Assembly: GCF_964204645.1 (NCBI RefSeq) | Contig: NC_134027.1 | Location: 2,716,485-2,780,484 of the forward strand | DNA length: 64,000 bases | Origin: Tubulanus polymorphus | Lineage: Eukaryota; Nemertea; Palaeonemertea; Tubulaniformes; Tubulanidae | Direction: 5' to 3' | Part shown: positions 23,955-35,300 of the stretch, piece by piece | How the letters are laid out: every line of letters begins with the position of its first letter | Numbering within the stretch: position 1 is the first letter of the stretch | Translations under genes and position numbers: made by a program | The notes under the pieces: model-generated | Told to the model about the DNA's origin: nothing | What the model saw: the letters and a program-made list of their open reading frames with translations, nothing else | Databases searched by the model: none

Positions 23955-26900
23955 CTATAGAATAATACACAGTGAACTTATTAACTTTTCATCTTCTACT
24001 TTTTTCGCTGCATCCATGTCTACTTTATCTGTTGTCTCCGTGTCTACTTTCTGCGCTGCCTCCGTATCGACTTTATTCGCCGTTTCTGTTTGTCCTGCAT
24101 TTGATTTGTCAATAGATTGGTGGAATTCATCGTAATGTTTATGCGTTGATTCAAAAGTTTCAGCCGATTCCAAACCATCCGTCGACCCGTCCGCTAGTGT
24201 TATCTGAATATCAACTTGTGGAACCGGATTTTCGGGACGGCCAATCAGAAAATACGTGCACATCCGGCCTTTCCCTTTAACTTCGATGACACCACGACTT
24301 GTTAGACCATAATTCAAGTCGGCGATGCGGCTGTAAATGTAAGATCAGCATTTCAATTATTCACAGGAACGTTGGTTTCTAGTCGCATATCTCATCACGG
24401 ATATTTACTTACGTTTTTGTAGTCGGACTCAGGTGAATTCGACCCGGCTGACCGTGACTTTCCATACGCGACGCTGTATTTACCGTATCGCCAAATAAAC
24501 AATATCTGGGCATCTTATCTCCGACTACTCCCGCTACGACCGGCCCCGTGTGAATTCCAACTCGAATCTGCGCGAAACATTTCATAAAACGATTACAACC
24601 GAATCCATCAAAATGTTATTCGATGTTATAATTAGCCAGTGTTTTTTACCTGCAGTGGTTTACCGGTTGCTGGAGAGTGGACTTCCATTGACTTTTCTAT
24701 CATATCGAGGGCAAAATTAGCCACTTTCTCCGCGTGGTTCTTTATTGGTTCTGGTACACCTCCTACCACCATGTACGCGTCGCCGATAGTCTCAACCTAT
24801 CAAAACAATCAACACCATTATTCGAGAAGAACTAGCAGATTTTCAATGATTTTCAGATATAATAAACACCTTGTAAACATCATGTTTAGTCGTTAGTCTG
24901 TCAAATCGTAAATACATAGCGTTCAGCATCTTGACTATATCCAATGGAGAACACGCGGCTGCGATATTCGTAAAAGTCACAATATCACTGAATAGAATCG
25001 TCACCTCTTCAAATTTCTCTACAGAAACAAACCACGAAAACGATTGACGGAATATCAAATATAGCATCATTCTATAGAATGAAACTGATCGTTCTTTCAT
25101 AGACTATTTGAACTACCAAGAATTTACTACTTTCGCGCCAAAAGAGATGTGGCGGTGAAAGATGTAAAAGTATATACAGTTCGAGGGCTCTGGAATAAAC
25201 GACAGGATACAGAATAGTCAGGTGATAGTTTGTTACGTATTTAGCTACTTAAGTTCTAAGATTAATACCCTACCAGCATCGACTTTGAGACCATTGCGCA
25301 GTTGTTCGGCAACTTTTACGGGGAGCATCTGATGAAGTAACGTATCCGTTTTTTGTTTCTCTTTTTCCAGAGCGACCGCAGTTTTCTTCAATTCAGCTGT
25401 AGTTTCATCTAACTTCTTACTGTAATAAATACGACCAGATGGTCAATGTAACTAGATTATCTATCGAATATATTGCGGTTATTGAACTCCACATGTCGCG
25501 CACTGATGAAAGCATTGTTTATTTGATTGATCGGAGATAACGCTAAATGGCGTTATTCCCCAAATTCAATATTTCTAATGAATCTTATATCTATACTAAA
25601 ATGCTATGTCACCACTAATGCTGATTACTCATTTTAATGAATTATAGATTTTCCACTATCATTAAAATTACGTGTATCGTCTAACCTAATCTCAATTTCG
25701 GCGATGCGCTGTTGATTCAGCAAAACCAGTTCTCTCGTAACATCGTATAAAGGTATATCGGATAGAAAGACGCCTTTTTCTTCTAATTCATTAAGACTAG
25801 ATAATCTCGGTGATCCGATGAACATCATGTGCTTCGTGTCTTTCATCCACGACATTTGACCTGCAGAGAACAATTTGAAAGACGCGCTCGTTTTGTGGTA
25901 TTGCACCATTTCCTGTTAAAACGATCAGCTACTATGAATGACAGTACTGTTATCGGGGTGAGCCATGGCGAGTCGGGTTAGTCTTCACGTAAGACGTTCA
26001 TGCGAGACTAAAGCACATGAACATACCTTCGGGTACCGACCCGCTAATTCGATACTCACCTTTTCATTTTTTTATCGTGGATTTTCTCAATACGATGTAG
26101 AAAGTAATTGTTATGTTGAATATGTAGTGATTATTATATCGCTATCATATTGACTAAAATCATTCATATTCTTAGATTATAAGAAATAATCAATGAATTG
26201 CAAATTCAAAAAGAAAAAGCAACCTAATTAGAACCTCGATTACTCAGTTAATGGGACGTCGGATGCGATATGATGAATAATTGATGAATCGCAAATTTAA
26301 AAAGAAAACGAAAACCTTATTAAAACCTTAAAAAAACCATTAATGTGATATGTGAATGCGGTGAAAACTAATGTAATATTATGCGAGACTCTAACTTGGA
26401 ACCTTCGGTTTCAACAAAGATTAATAAAGTGTTAACTTAATTGAATTGGTCTCTGAAGTGACCGATTCGGCCACGGTGACCAGACGATGACTGAACCCGG
26501 TCAATATTCACGATGACGTAGTGCGCTGATAGTTACACTACATCCACCCCCGGGGTTCAGCGGTGGAGATTTAACAAAAACTATTTCAGGAATCTATGAG
26601 TTAAACGAATTAACGTATTCTAATTAATGTCGAGTAGAAATTAAGAGCAGTCAAAATTTTATCGAAATCTGACATACTCCGACAGTTTTAATGAAAAGAG
26701 TTAAAGTGCGTTGGAAGAAGGAAGAATATGATATACTTCAAGTACCTTTCAGTAATACAGTGTGTTCGTTTCCAGTCGATGCATGTTTCGATTCGAGCAC
26801 GAAAACTGCATTAATAAACTTGTGGATGTTTTCAATGGTAATCGGCATTCTAGGTTGAGAGAATCGAAACACGCAGTCCAGGTTTACTGACGGCGCCTGT

Positions 26901-29788
26901 AGTTGGTGTAATAATTTCTGAAGAATGCACCCGCTTTGTTTTATTTCGAGATTCTCGTCAAACACGATGTGATACGGGAACATCTTGCAGAATTGTTGGT
27001 TGCTGATGTGCGAATCCACAGGGCAAAACGGCATGAACTGCTGGGGACCTCCGATCTGCGATGCAGGCGTACACGGTCTAGAGATGACACGTAGATCAGC
27101 TACTGAAGCGGATTGGTTGTTGTCGACGCCCAGTTCGTCATCGGTCAGCTTTAGCAGGAAGACGACGTGTTCTTGTGGTTTTGCAGTTTCATCGACGAGT
27201 TCTTCGTTGACGGACACGACTGAGATCGTTAGACGAGTACCGAACAATTCAATAGCAACTGCTTTTACCAAACCTATAATGAATAGCAGTATGGAATTCA
27301 CAAAACAGCGGTTCATTTCACTGCTTATATATGTATGCATTTAATTACGGAATAGTTAATGTATATATGTTAGAAACCCTTAGAAAACCCTTCCAACAAA
27401 TTGTTTTTGACGGGGTCTCATGCATATATCCATTTTGTGATTTTTGAAGTGAAATTTTGAACTAAAAACTCACCGGATACAATAGGATACAATCCAGGGC
27501 GAACTGTATAATAGTGCAGATTCAACGTCCCGTCTTTATTTTCGTCGCATCTGTTAGTGAGGATTGAACACGGAAAATCATTGGGAAACTGTTGAAATAT
27601 CAAATTTGATGGTAAATGTATTGTGCGGTCTATGTTCCATACCTGAACGATGGGGCTTCGATATTTTTGTAAGTCATAGCCAGTAATGCGTGGAGGGAGT
27701 CTAGATTCTGAATGAAAGTTTTGAAATCTTCTCCTAACGTACGCAGCATCTTATCATAACCATGTTCCATGCAGTAAGTCAGAAAATATTCACCAAAAAC
27801 CTCCAGAACTGCCTCAATGGGAATGCCTTCGTTTTAGAAAGAAAATATCAAAATGAAAAAAGTTCATTATTTCGATTGGTGAAATCGAGGATTGTTTTGT
27901 TTTCGGTATTGTTTTGACAAGAGTCACTGATTTGATACAATCTAACGCACTTCATTGCCACAATCACGTGTTAATCAAAAGAGAACGAGGTATGGCCAGT
28001 TGTTTCAATACGCTTATTGCAGATCAGGAAATAGTACTACTAATTAGAATGAGTTCACGAGGAAGTCATCTTATTCGAAGGTATCATTTCTAATTCCAAA
28101 CACTCGATGTAATGCTTACCAAGTATTTCACCAACCGAACCAACAAGTTGGAAAGTAAGACTATCGTCATATCGGTGAAATATCATGAAATGATCCACTT
28201 CATCGAGTCCACAGTTCTCTCTAACAATAAAAATGTTTGGACATCAGCTCTCAGCACCGACTGCGGTGGCTGATTCGGGCAATCGTGAAAAATACCGAAA
28301 AGTTTACACGACGGCCCGAATCATCAGCCACAATCAATATTCTAATGAATATAGAAGCGAGAATACTTTTCTAAAAACAAACCTACATGATTTTCTTCCA
28401 CGTGGTTTCTCCGAATTTCTCCAGCACCAATTTTCGAACGCAAGAATGAATTTGACCGTACTGTAACGTTCAGAGCCATAGAAGGAAAACAAATTTAATC
28501 GTGAATCAATCATCGGTCTACAGAAATCGGTCCCATCCATCAACCCGTCTCGAAGCATCGAACATCGTTAAATACATCGATGCAAATAGAAAATGAAAAT
28601 CCTCGCAATCCAAAAGGAAAAAGAAAATGGATGGTGAGTGGTAATCGTGCGGAGGTTTACAGGTTTTTGTTTAGGTTTGCTGGTCCAGTAATCATTAGCT
28701 GAATCGGTATGAATGCTACATGTGTCTCCAGCGTGTCCATATCAAATTACCTCGCCTCACATTCAGCATATTGATACCACTACATTTTGATTGAATCCGG
28801 AATAATACTTCCTATTCTTTGTTAAATCTGAGCTTCATATTCACGTTTCATATGCGACCCTCGAGCTTTGTAACAACAGGTAAATCTAATCTCGACTCTC
28901 ATATATCAATAAAGAAATATTGAGATGTGAGTTTTGAATAGGTAAGGCGAATTATAAGTTGCGATGGAAAGTGTAAGGATGGATTGCGTATGAGGTTTAT
29001 CTGAGGGCTTAGAGAGATTTCATACAAATCTCTTCATCGATAGAAATGATATTGGAGCATCAATTAAATATGATATGTTATTTTTATACGTTTTAGATTT
29101 TCTATCCACGTTTTGTGACTCTCCTGAAATAACATATCGTGATTTAGATTTTTGACGTTTGAAGTTAACAAAATTGTGTATGGGCTTTTAATTGGCTACT
29201 AATGAGCGTGGGTTATGGATCGTGTATGAAAAGACTATTCACAGTAAGACAGGAAATTAAAATCAAACACAAGTTTGATCAGGGCACCTCCTAGTTTGAT
29301 CTAAAGATGCGATAGCTTAGATAACTTACGTATGGAATTTCAATTGATGTATTAATTGCCTCCTGGCTTAATAAACTCACAGGTATATCGGTCTTTTTGA
29401 ATGGATAAGTTTTTAGAAAACAGATCCAGCAATCACATGCTCTTGAACATGAGTTATGAATATTCGCCATATACACGGAAAAAGACAAATTGAAATTTCG
29501 TTCAATGAAATATTGTGCGTGCAAATTTCATCGTTGCTATAGTCTAATAGGCGACATCTGGGACGTAAAACACGGTTGTTTATGAAGTAATAAAAATGTT
29601 TTAGAATTAATCAAATTTCAGCTACATCTAGTTCCCTGGAATGTAAACAACGTATTTGTCAAATCAAAATTAATGTAAGTTACAGATTTTCGAGATATCT
29701 TCTATGGAGAATTGAAGGTTACCAGCGAAAGTCTGTCAGTATTAAAGATTATGAAGCCAAGAACGAAATAGTTAATATGACTTACCAT
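23955..29788 (-). CDS. GUCY1B2: Soluble guanylate cyclase beta subunit, beta2 type
   Basis: Twelve exons: 29786-29788 (start codon only), 28387-28460, 28120-28220, 27643-27826, 27474-27550, 26759-27273, 25686-25912, 25274-25419, 24870-25018, 24650-24796, 24413-24567, 23955-24330; about 717 aa. It makes cGMP from GTP in response to nitric oxide. Order: H-NOX domain starting [18 protein letters not shown], with the proximal haem histidine in NLDSLHALL and YYTVR in place of the YxSxR haem-propionate motif; PAS-like region ([17 protein letters not shown]); coiled coil ([20 protein letters not shown]); catalytic domain with both metal aspartates (FSDIV, GDAYM), guanine-selecting Glu and Cys (VETIGD, YCLFGD) and NTASR. 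Having all catalytic residues in one chain is typical of beta2, which can act as a homodimer. The tail has KVDxEAA-type repeats and ends Cys-Ile-Ile-Leu, a prenylation box. The donor at 26758 (GTATTA) was chosen for phase; a stronger-looking donor at 26745 would break the frame. Confidence 0.9.
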
Positions 29789-30671
29789 TGTCCCTGATCC
29801 GTTTGAAATAAAATTAAATTTATTTGTTTCCGTAAATAGTAAGTCCCCAGCACCTTTCACAGAGCTTCCTAACTAAATATCGAAATACAGAGTCAGGGCA
29901 GATGAGAGTATTTGCCGTGTTTCAAAATTAAATCCTCCAATCACAGTGACATAGTCGAACGCGCATCCACCTATTTAGATAGGTACATTGATTGGTAACC
30001 CATAAAATGAAAATGCCATGTTCACGTGTCGCATTCATCGTTACTAAGTGCCAGTAACCAGGTTGTGATCGTGTCGAGTAATTAGCAACGAGATAGATGG
30101 AGAGGTGGCGCGACAAATGAAAAATATATTCACATCTCATAATTGTTACAATTACGGTAAAAAGACATGAAAGTTGATTAACGTCAATGTTTCGAGGTTG
30201 ATTTGTTGTGTACATTATCATCGGTGTAACGACGCCAGGACGACATTGATGAACCGCGAACTAAGCAATAAATGCTAATCTAAGGATTCATTATTTGATC
30301 GATGATGGCCATAAATTCATATTTTCTATTCGTCAATTTTGCCGTTGTAGCGAAAGTCATAATGAATGGTAGTATTATCCGATTGTAGATACAGAGTAAC
30401 ATCTGATTTGATTTACGAATAATTTTTTCGACCAAGTTCATTGTCTAGATTTCTAACGGTATCACTTCGTCGAATTGTTACGTTTTATTTGTTTTGAATG
30501 ATGCGGCTGATTCCTCGAAAAGATAAATTTGTTTAAAATGTTTGATCTTAAATGTGAATTGAAAAATGGTGATTTCTAGTGATGAAGTAACGATTTTTAT
30601 TGTTGACTTGAAGGTGATATAAATTTAATAAACTATTTTACCTTACTGATTGTAGGGCTCGGGTTGTAGTC
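29789..30671. other. Intergenic between divergent genes (shared promoter region)
   Basis: About 880 bases separate the cyclase start codon (minus) from the first codon of the unknown two-exon gene (plus). Both promoters and 5' untranslated exons should be here. The cyclase 5' leader begins immediately (GGATCAGGGACA before its ATG on the minus strand). No clear TATA box or other element stands out. Confidence 0.4.
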
Positions 30672-31511
30672 ATGCCCAACTGCGATAAAGACGTACCGTT
30701 CTGGGAAGCCCAATGCGCGGTTGAATCCGAATTAAGGCAACTATTTCATTGGCAAAGATTCTACGAAAATCGTTTTTTCAATCCACACATCGAACACAAA
30801 GGTAAGGCGTTAGGTATAATAACGGCTACTTATGAATTACGTTGTAGATCTATATAAGAAATAGTTTGCATTCTTTCAGCTAAAGACGTGAATGCTGCTC
30901 TACGAAAGTCTACAAATAGTGTGAAAGTTAATAGTCGTTTAGGAAGAAAGCGCAATGTAGGCTGGGGTTACCACTGCGCGGGAGAGTTTTCGACATACTT
31001 TCCAAACTTTTCTAAAGAAGACACGCACAGAAAAAACTACACATTTAAGGTCGACTCACAGGCAACTACCGGAAAAGGATTAGGAATTCCTAAAAAACCG
31101 GACGAATCCTCGAATAAAGAGATATCGACACCGAGTCCTACACTAGTATTTCCCAGAATACCACGACAAAGTCCATTGGGTAAAAAACTACTTTCTACTA
31201 AACCATTACGAGTAGAGGCTAAGGTCCAACCAGCCGATTTAGACATGATTCTAGATGCGCAAACAAATCATATTTTCACAACGATTCCGGATCCAGATCC
31301 GTTTGAAGATGACGATTTCTATGAAAAGAATTTTCCGCTCTTGCTAAGACGCATTGACTGTAACGAGATGTCGCAAGCTGAAATAGAGAGACGGGAGAGA
31401 CTGAAGTTAGCCACGCTTTCACCAATCGCATTTTCACCATCGATAGAAACTTTCCAACACGGAGGAAATAGACGACTTTCACAATACGGCGCTCAATACT
31501 TCAATTTCTAA
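30672..31511 (+). CDS. Uncharacterised two-exon gene
   Basis: Exons 30672-30801 and 30880-31511 (TAA), phase 1 at the junction, 253 aa if the ATG at 30672 is the start. That ATG follows a splice-acceptor-like site at 30656, so a 5' untranslated exon, or a coding one if the frame upstream continues (it is open back to the acceptor), may exist. I do not recognise the protein. The N-terminal exon is rich in aromatic residues (FWEAQCAVESELRQLFHWQR). The second exon is basic and Ser/Pro-rich, with an acidic patch (DPDPFEDDDFYEKNF) and a C-terminal SQYGAQYFNF. There is no signal peptide or membrane segment, so it is probably intracellular. Clean splice sites, balanced codon use and a 210-codon open second exon support a real gene. 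Confidence 0.65.
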
Positions 31512-32332
31512 TTAAATTCAAATTTCAACTGCCAAAAGACAGCTCATATTTATTACAATGTATCCATCCATTCAACCCCAGACCGCAACATAACATTTAT
31601 ATGTACAACATGGCGTAAAATAATCAACATTTTTACAGACTTCTTTCCGAAATCAATCCATTTTCATACAAGAAAAAACATGTCTCGTGATTTCACGGCG
31701 ATTGATCTCATCAGGTGCGTGATTCTAAATCATTGCCACTTGTTATCGTATATTCAGAGTTTTTCACCGGTCTCGTTGACGGACCGCAGCATCGAGCAGC
31801 TCGCCGTAATTCAGCTAACATTCTACGACAAAACGATTCCTACAACGAGAATGAAAAACCAATCAACCCCAGTTTCAATCTCTAATTCAGCCTAATGCGT
31901 CAAATTTTCATAACCTAGAGTGAAATTGTATTTCACGATGTTAAGGCCTATCACACTTTTGTTATTGGCTAAAAAACCGATCATGAAAATCTAATCAATC
32001 ATGCTATGAGAGAATGATACAATAATTAACCGTGTTTGAAACGATTGATCGCGTGTTGCACGCGAGGTCTTAATGCCTATCATCCGTCTTCAAATTTATA
32101 TTATTTGAATAGCGGAACCGAAAAATGTTTCGCAAATAATCTACAAAACTTGAAAACGAGTAGATTTGAATCGTAAATGGCTTTTGTCTGAAAGTGGATT
32201 ATGCCCATGTATACTACGGTAAAAACCGCTTTAGAATAAACCGGTTTTATTTCGAACTCGCTATGGCAGGTCGTTCGTTCAAACTGCTTTCCTCGGAACC
32301 GGTTTTAGATCGGTATCCAACCAGCGTCTACG
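31512..32332. other. Intergenic between convergent genes
   Basis: About 820 bases containing the 3' untranslated regions of the unknown gene (plus) and of the first kainate receptor (minus). A 71-codon plus-strand frame (31680-31895) has no homology I recognise. A minus-strand AATAAA at 32246-32251 can serve the receptor. A short repeat of CCGGTTTTA strings sits near 32225-32310. Confidence 0.4.
32246..32251 (-). promoter_or_regulatory. Poly(A) signal for kainate receptor paralogue 1
   Basis: TTTATT on the plus strand gives AATAAA on the minus strand, 82 bases after the stop codon of the first receptor. Confidence 0.45.
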
Positions 32333-35300
32333 CTAGACACTGCAAGCGGTAGATGGAATTCGCAATACCTTATCCTTCTTTTTGTTTTTGCGTTCCTTCC
32401 ACGCGAACTCGGCTAAAGCGACCACTATCGATACCGTCGTTCCCGCGAATAGAACGACAAACACTCCGGCAACGTTCAGCATTCCCAGTTCATCTGCATC
32501 TTTCTCAGATTCATCTGTACACGCTCCTGCTCCTCCTTTCTCCCTCCACCATTGATGATACAAAGTTGTTATCTGTTCATTCTCTTGTAGTTTCAAAATG
32601 CTGTCCGATAGAAGATCTCTGTACGGCGAACCTTCAAATGGAATTAACAAATCGCATATCAATGTCGAATGAATCACAACTTGTGTCTGTTCAAATAATC
32701 GATTACCTCTTCGCAAACCGATGCCGTAACCTTTGGAATCAAGTCTCGATCCTATTTGTACGAGGTCGCAGTTTCTTTCCCGAAAATATTCATTAGTCGT
32801 AGATTCTATTAGAAACGCGTAACCGCCCTTTTTTACGCGATTGACGCCCTCTAACGTCGAGCCTACCATGACGCTTTCCGACCGGTTGAATTGCCGCATG
32901 AAATGCCACATTCTTTCGTAGATCGGGTTTTTAGAATTCTGTAAAAGAGTTCATTCGAAAATTAGGATTGCGGAAGATCCTCTTTATGGTGGCTGATAAG
33001 GGCCATAGCGTAAAATTCCTGGTATGTAAATGAGGGCGCCAGAACGCCAGAACGCCAAAACGAAAAAAAAACGTCCAATTTTCTCTAAAAGTTCGTTTTG
33101 GCGCGCCAAAACAAAGAAATTTCCGTTTTGGCGCCCCCGCCAAAACGAACTTTCATTTTGGCGCCCCCGCCAAAACGAACTTTCGTTTTGGCGCCCCCGC
33201 CAAAACAACGAAAAACGTCCAATTTTCTCTAAAAGTTCGTTTTGGCGCGCCAAAACAAAGAAAATTCCGTTTTGGCGCCCCCGCCAAAACGAACTTTCAT
33301 TTTGGCGCCCCCGCCAAAACGAACTTTCGTTTTGGCGCCCCCGCCAAAACAACGAAAAACGTCCAATTTTCTCTAAAAGTTCGTTTTGGCGCGCCAAAAC
33401 AAAGAAAATTCCGTTTTGGCGCCCCCGCCAAAACGAACTTTCATTTTGGCGCCCCCGCCAAAACGAACTTTCGTTTTGGCGCCCCCGCCAAAACAACGAA
33501 AAACGTCCAATTTTCTCTAAAAGTTCGTTTTGGCGCGCCAAAACGGAGAATATTCCGTTTTGGCGCCCCCGCCAAAACGAACTTTCATTTTGGCGCCCCC
33601 GCCAAAACGAACTTTGGTTTTGGCGCCCCCGCCAAAACAACGAAAAACGTCCAATTTTCTCTGAAAGTTCGTTTTGGCGCGCCAAAACAACGAATATTCC
33701 GTTTTGGCGCCCCCGCCAAAACGAACTTTCGTTTTGGCGCCCCCGCCAATACGAACTTTAAACCACGTAAAATAATTCTATATATACGTAAAATATTTTC
33801 ATTTATGCAAATTTATGCAAATTACACACAAGATCAACGCGCCAATTTGAAAAATAATTTTACAGTGGTTGAATGCTTGTTTTGGCGGGGGCGCCAAAAC
33901 GGAAATAACCGCGCCAAAACGAACTTTTCTTTGTTTTGGCGCGCCAAAACGAACTTTCAGAGAAATTTCGACGTTTTTCGTTGTTTTGGCGGGGGCGCCA
34001 AAACGAAAGTTCGTTTTGGCGGGGGCGCCAAAATGAAAGTTCGTTTTGGCGGGGGCGCCAAAACGGAATTTTCTTTGTTTTGGCGCGCCAAAACGAACTT
34101 TTAGAGAAAATTGGACGTTTTTCGTTGTTTTGGCGGGGGCGCCAAAACGAAAGTTCGTTTTGGCGGGGGCGCCAAAATGAAAGTTCGTTTTGGCGGGGGC
34201 GCCAAAACGGAAATTTCTTTGTTTTGGCGCGCCAAAACGAACTTTTAGAGAAAATTGGACGTTTTTTTTCGTTTTGGCGTTCTGGCGTTCTGGCGCCCTC
34301 ATTTACATACCAGGAATTTTACGCTATGGCCCTTATCAGCCACCATACCTCTTAGAGTCATTCGTCTAAAAATATATACCTTAAAGAATGTATGAGAAGA
34401 ACCACCCCAGATCGAGCCGTATCTTATCTCGGTCTGTTTCGATAAGTCTTCGGCGCTATTTATTGGAGAACTAAGCTTTTCAATCGTGAGGAAAGCTGCC
34501 AAATTAGCAGTATAAGACGAGATCATAATCAGTGTAAAAAACCACCAGAATCCACTGGCTACACGAGTTGAGTTCGCTATTGGAGCTATCTCTGAACCTA
34601 CAATACATGATATCACACATAGATATATCATTCCACTAATGCCATAGAATTTTCAATTTGAAATGTTACAGACCTTGCTGCATAAGTGACCCTATCGTAA
34701 ACCAGAAACTGTTGCGAAACGTGAACTGATTTTCTAGTTCATCGGGATTCTGGTCACAGGGATGAGGATTCTGCCATTCGTACGGTGTAAATCGACCAAT
34801 TACAAATATAATCAGACTAACAATAACGTATGAGACCAACATCAGCGCCCAGACATCGTTTGAAAAAGGCGAAAGGAAAGAAAACAAACTGGGATCCTTT
34901 TTCTCCGGTTTTTTTCCGAGGATCGTAATTCCGAGATTCATGAACGGTTTCGTAAAGTCGATTACTTGCTCTCTGTCATAGCTAATGGATAGTGGTGCAA
35001 CCGCTAGATCAGCTTTCTGTAAACATACAGTACAAAACACAATCTTCTCATGTTTATTTTCTTGATAGGTTCTTGATTCAGTTCTGTGCAGTAGTCATTA
35101 GCGTGAACTGAAATCTACGGTACGCCGAAATATAGAATATCATACCTGATCCATTAACTCACGAACCATACCATTCCAGCCGTAATTCCTGACCGGGGCT
35201 CCGTATCTTCCATCAGCTACCAGTTTTATCGTGTAGTTGAAATGTAAATCCGCAGCCATTAATTTGAGTAAATCTACGCAGAATCCTTCGAATCGGTCGT

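Larger units (their letters stand above)
32987..34345. mobile_element. Foldback element with inverted arrays of 144-bp repeats, flanked by TA
   Basis: The ends are inverted repeats of about 75 bases: the left end reads TGGTGGCTGATAAGGGCCAT from 32987 and the right end is its complement, ending at 34345. A TA dinucleotide flanks each end (32985-32986 and 34346-34347), as for Tc1/mariner-type target duplication. Inside, about five tandem copies of a 144-base unit run left of a 120-base AT-rich centre (left array about 33036-33757), and about three copies run right of it in opposite orientation (about 33878-34300). Each unit carries one TTTTGGCGCGCCAAAA palindrome and three TTTTGGCGCCCCCGCCAAAA blocks. 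There is no transposase. It lies wholly inside the intron between exons 12 and 13 of the first kainate receptor; the matching intron of the second has no such insert. Confidence 0.85.

Noticed and set aside
26745-26746. Stronger-looking donor AAAG|GTACTT for the cyclase central exon
   Set aside because: It ends in phase 1, while the next exon (25912) needs phase 0. The GTATTA donor at 26758 fits, though transcript data should decide.
32984-34355. Long open frames (up to 243 codons, FWRGRQNE-type repeats) on both strands
   Set aside because: They arise because the 144-base repeat unit is a multiple of three without stops. Both strands are open, the sequence lies in an intron, and there is no start context or homology.
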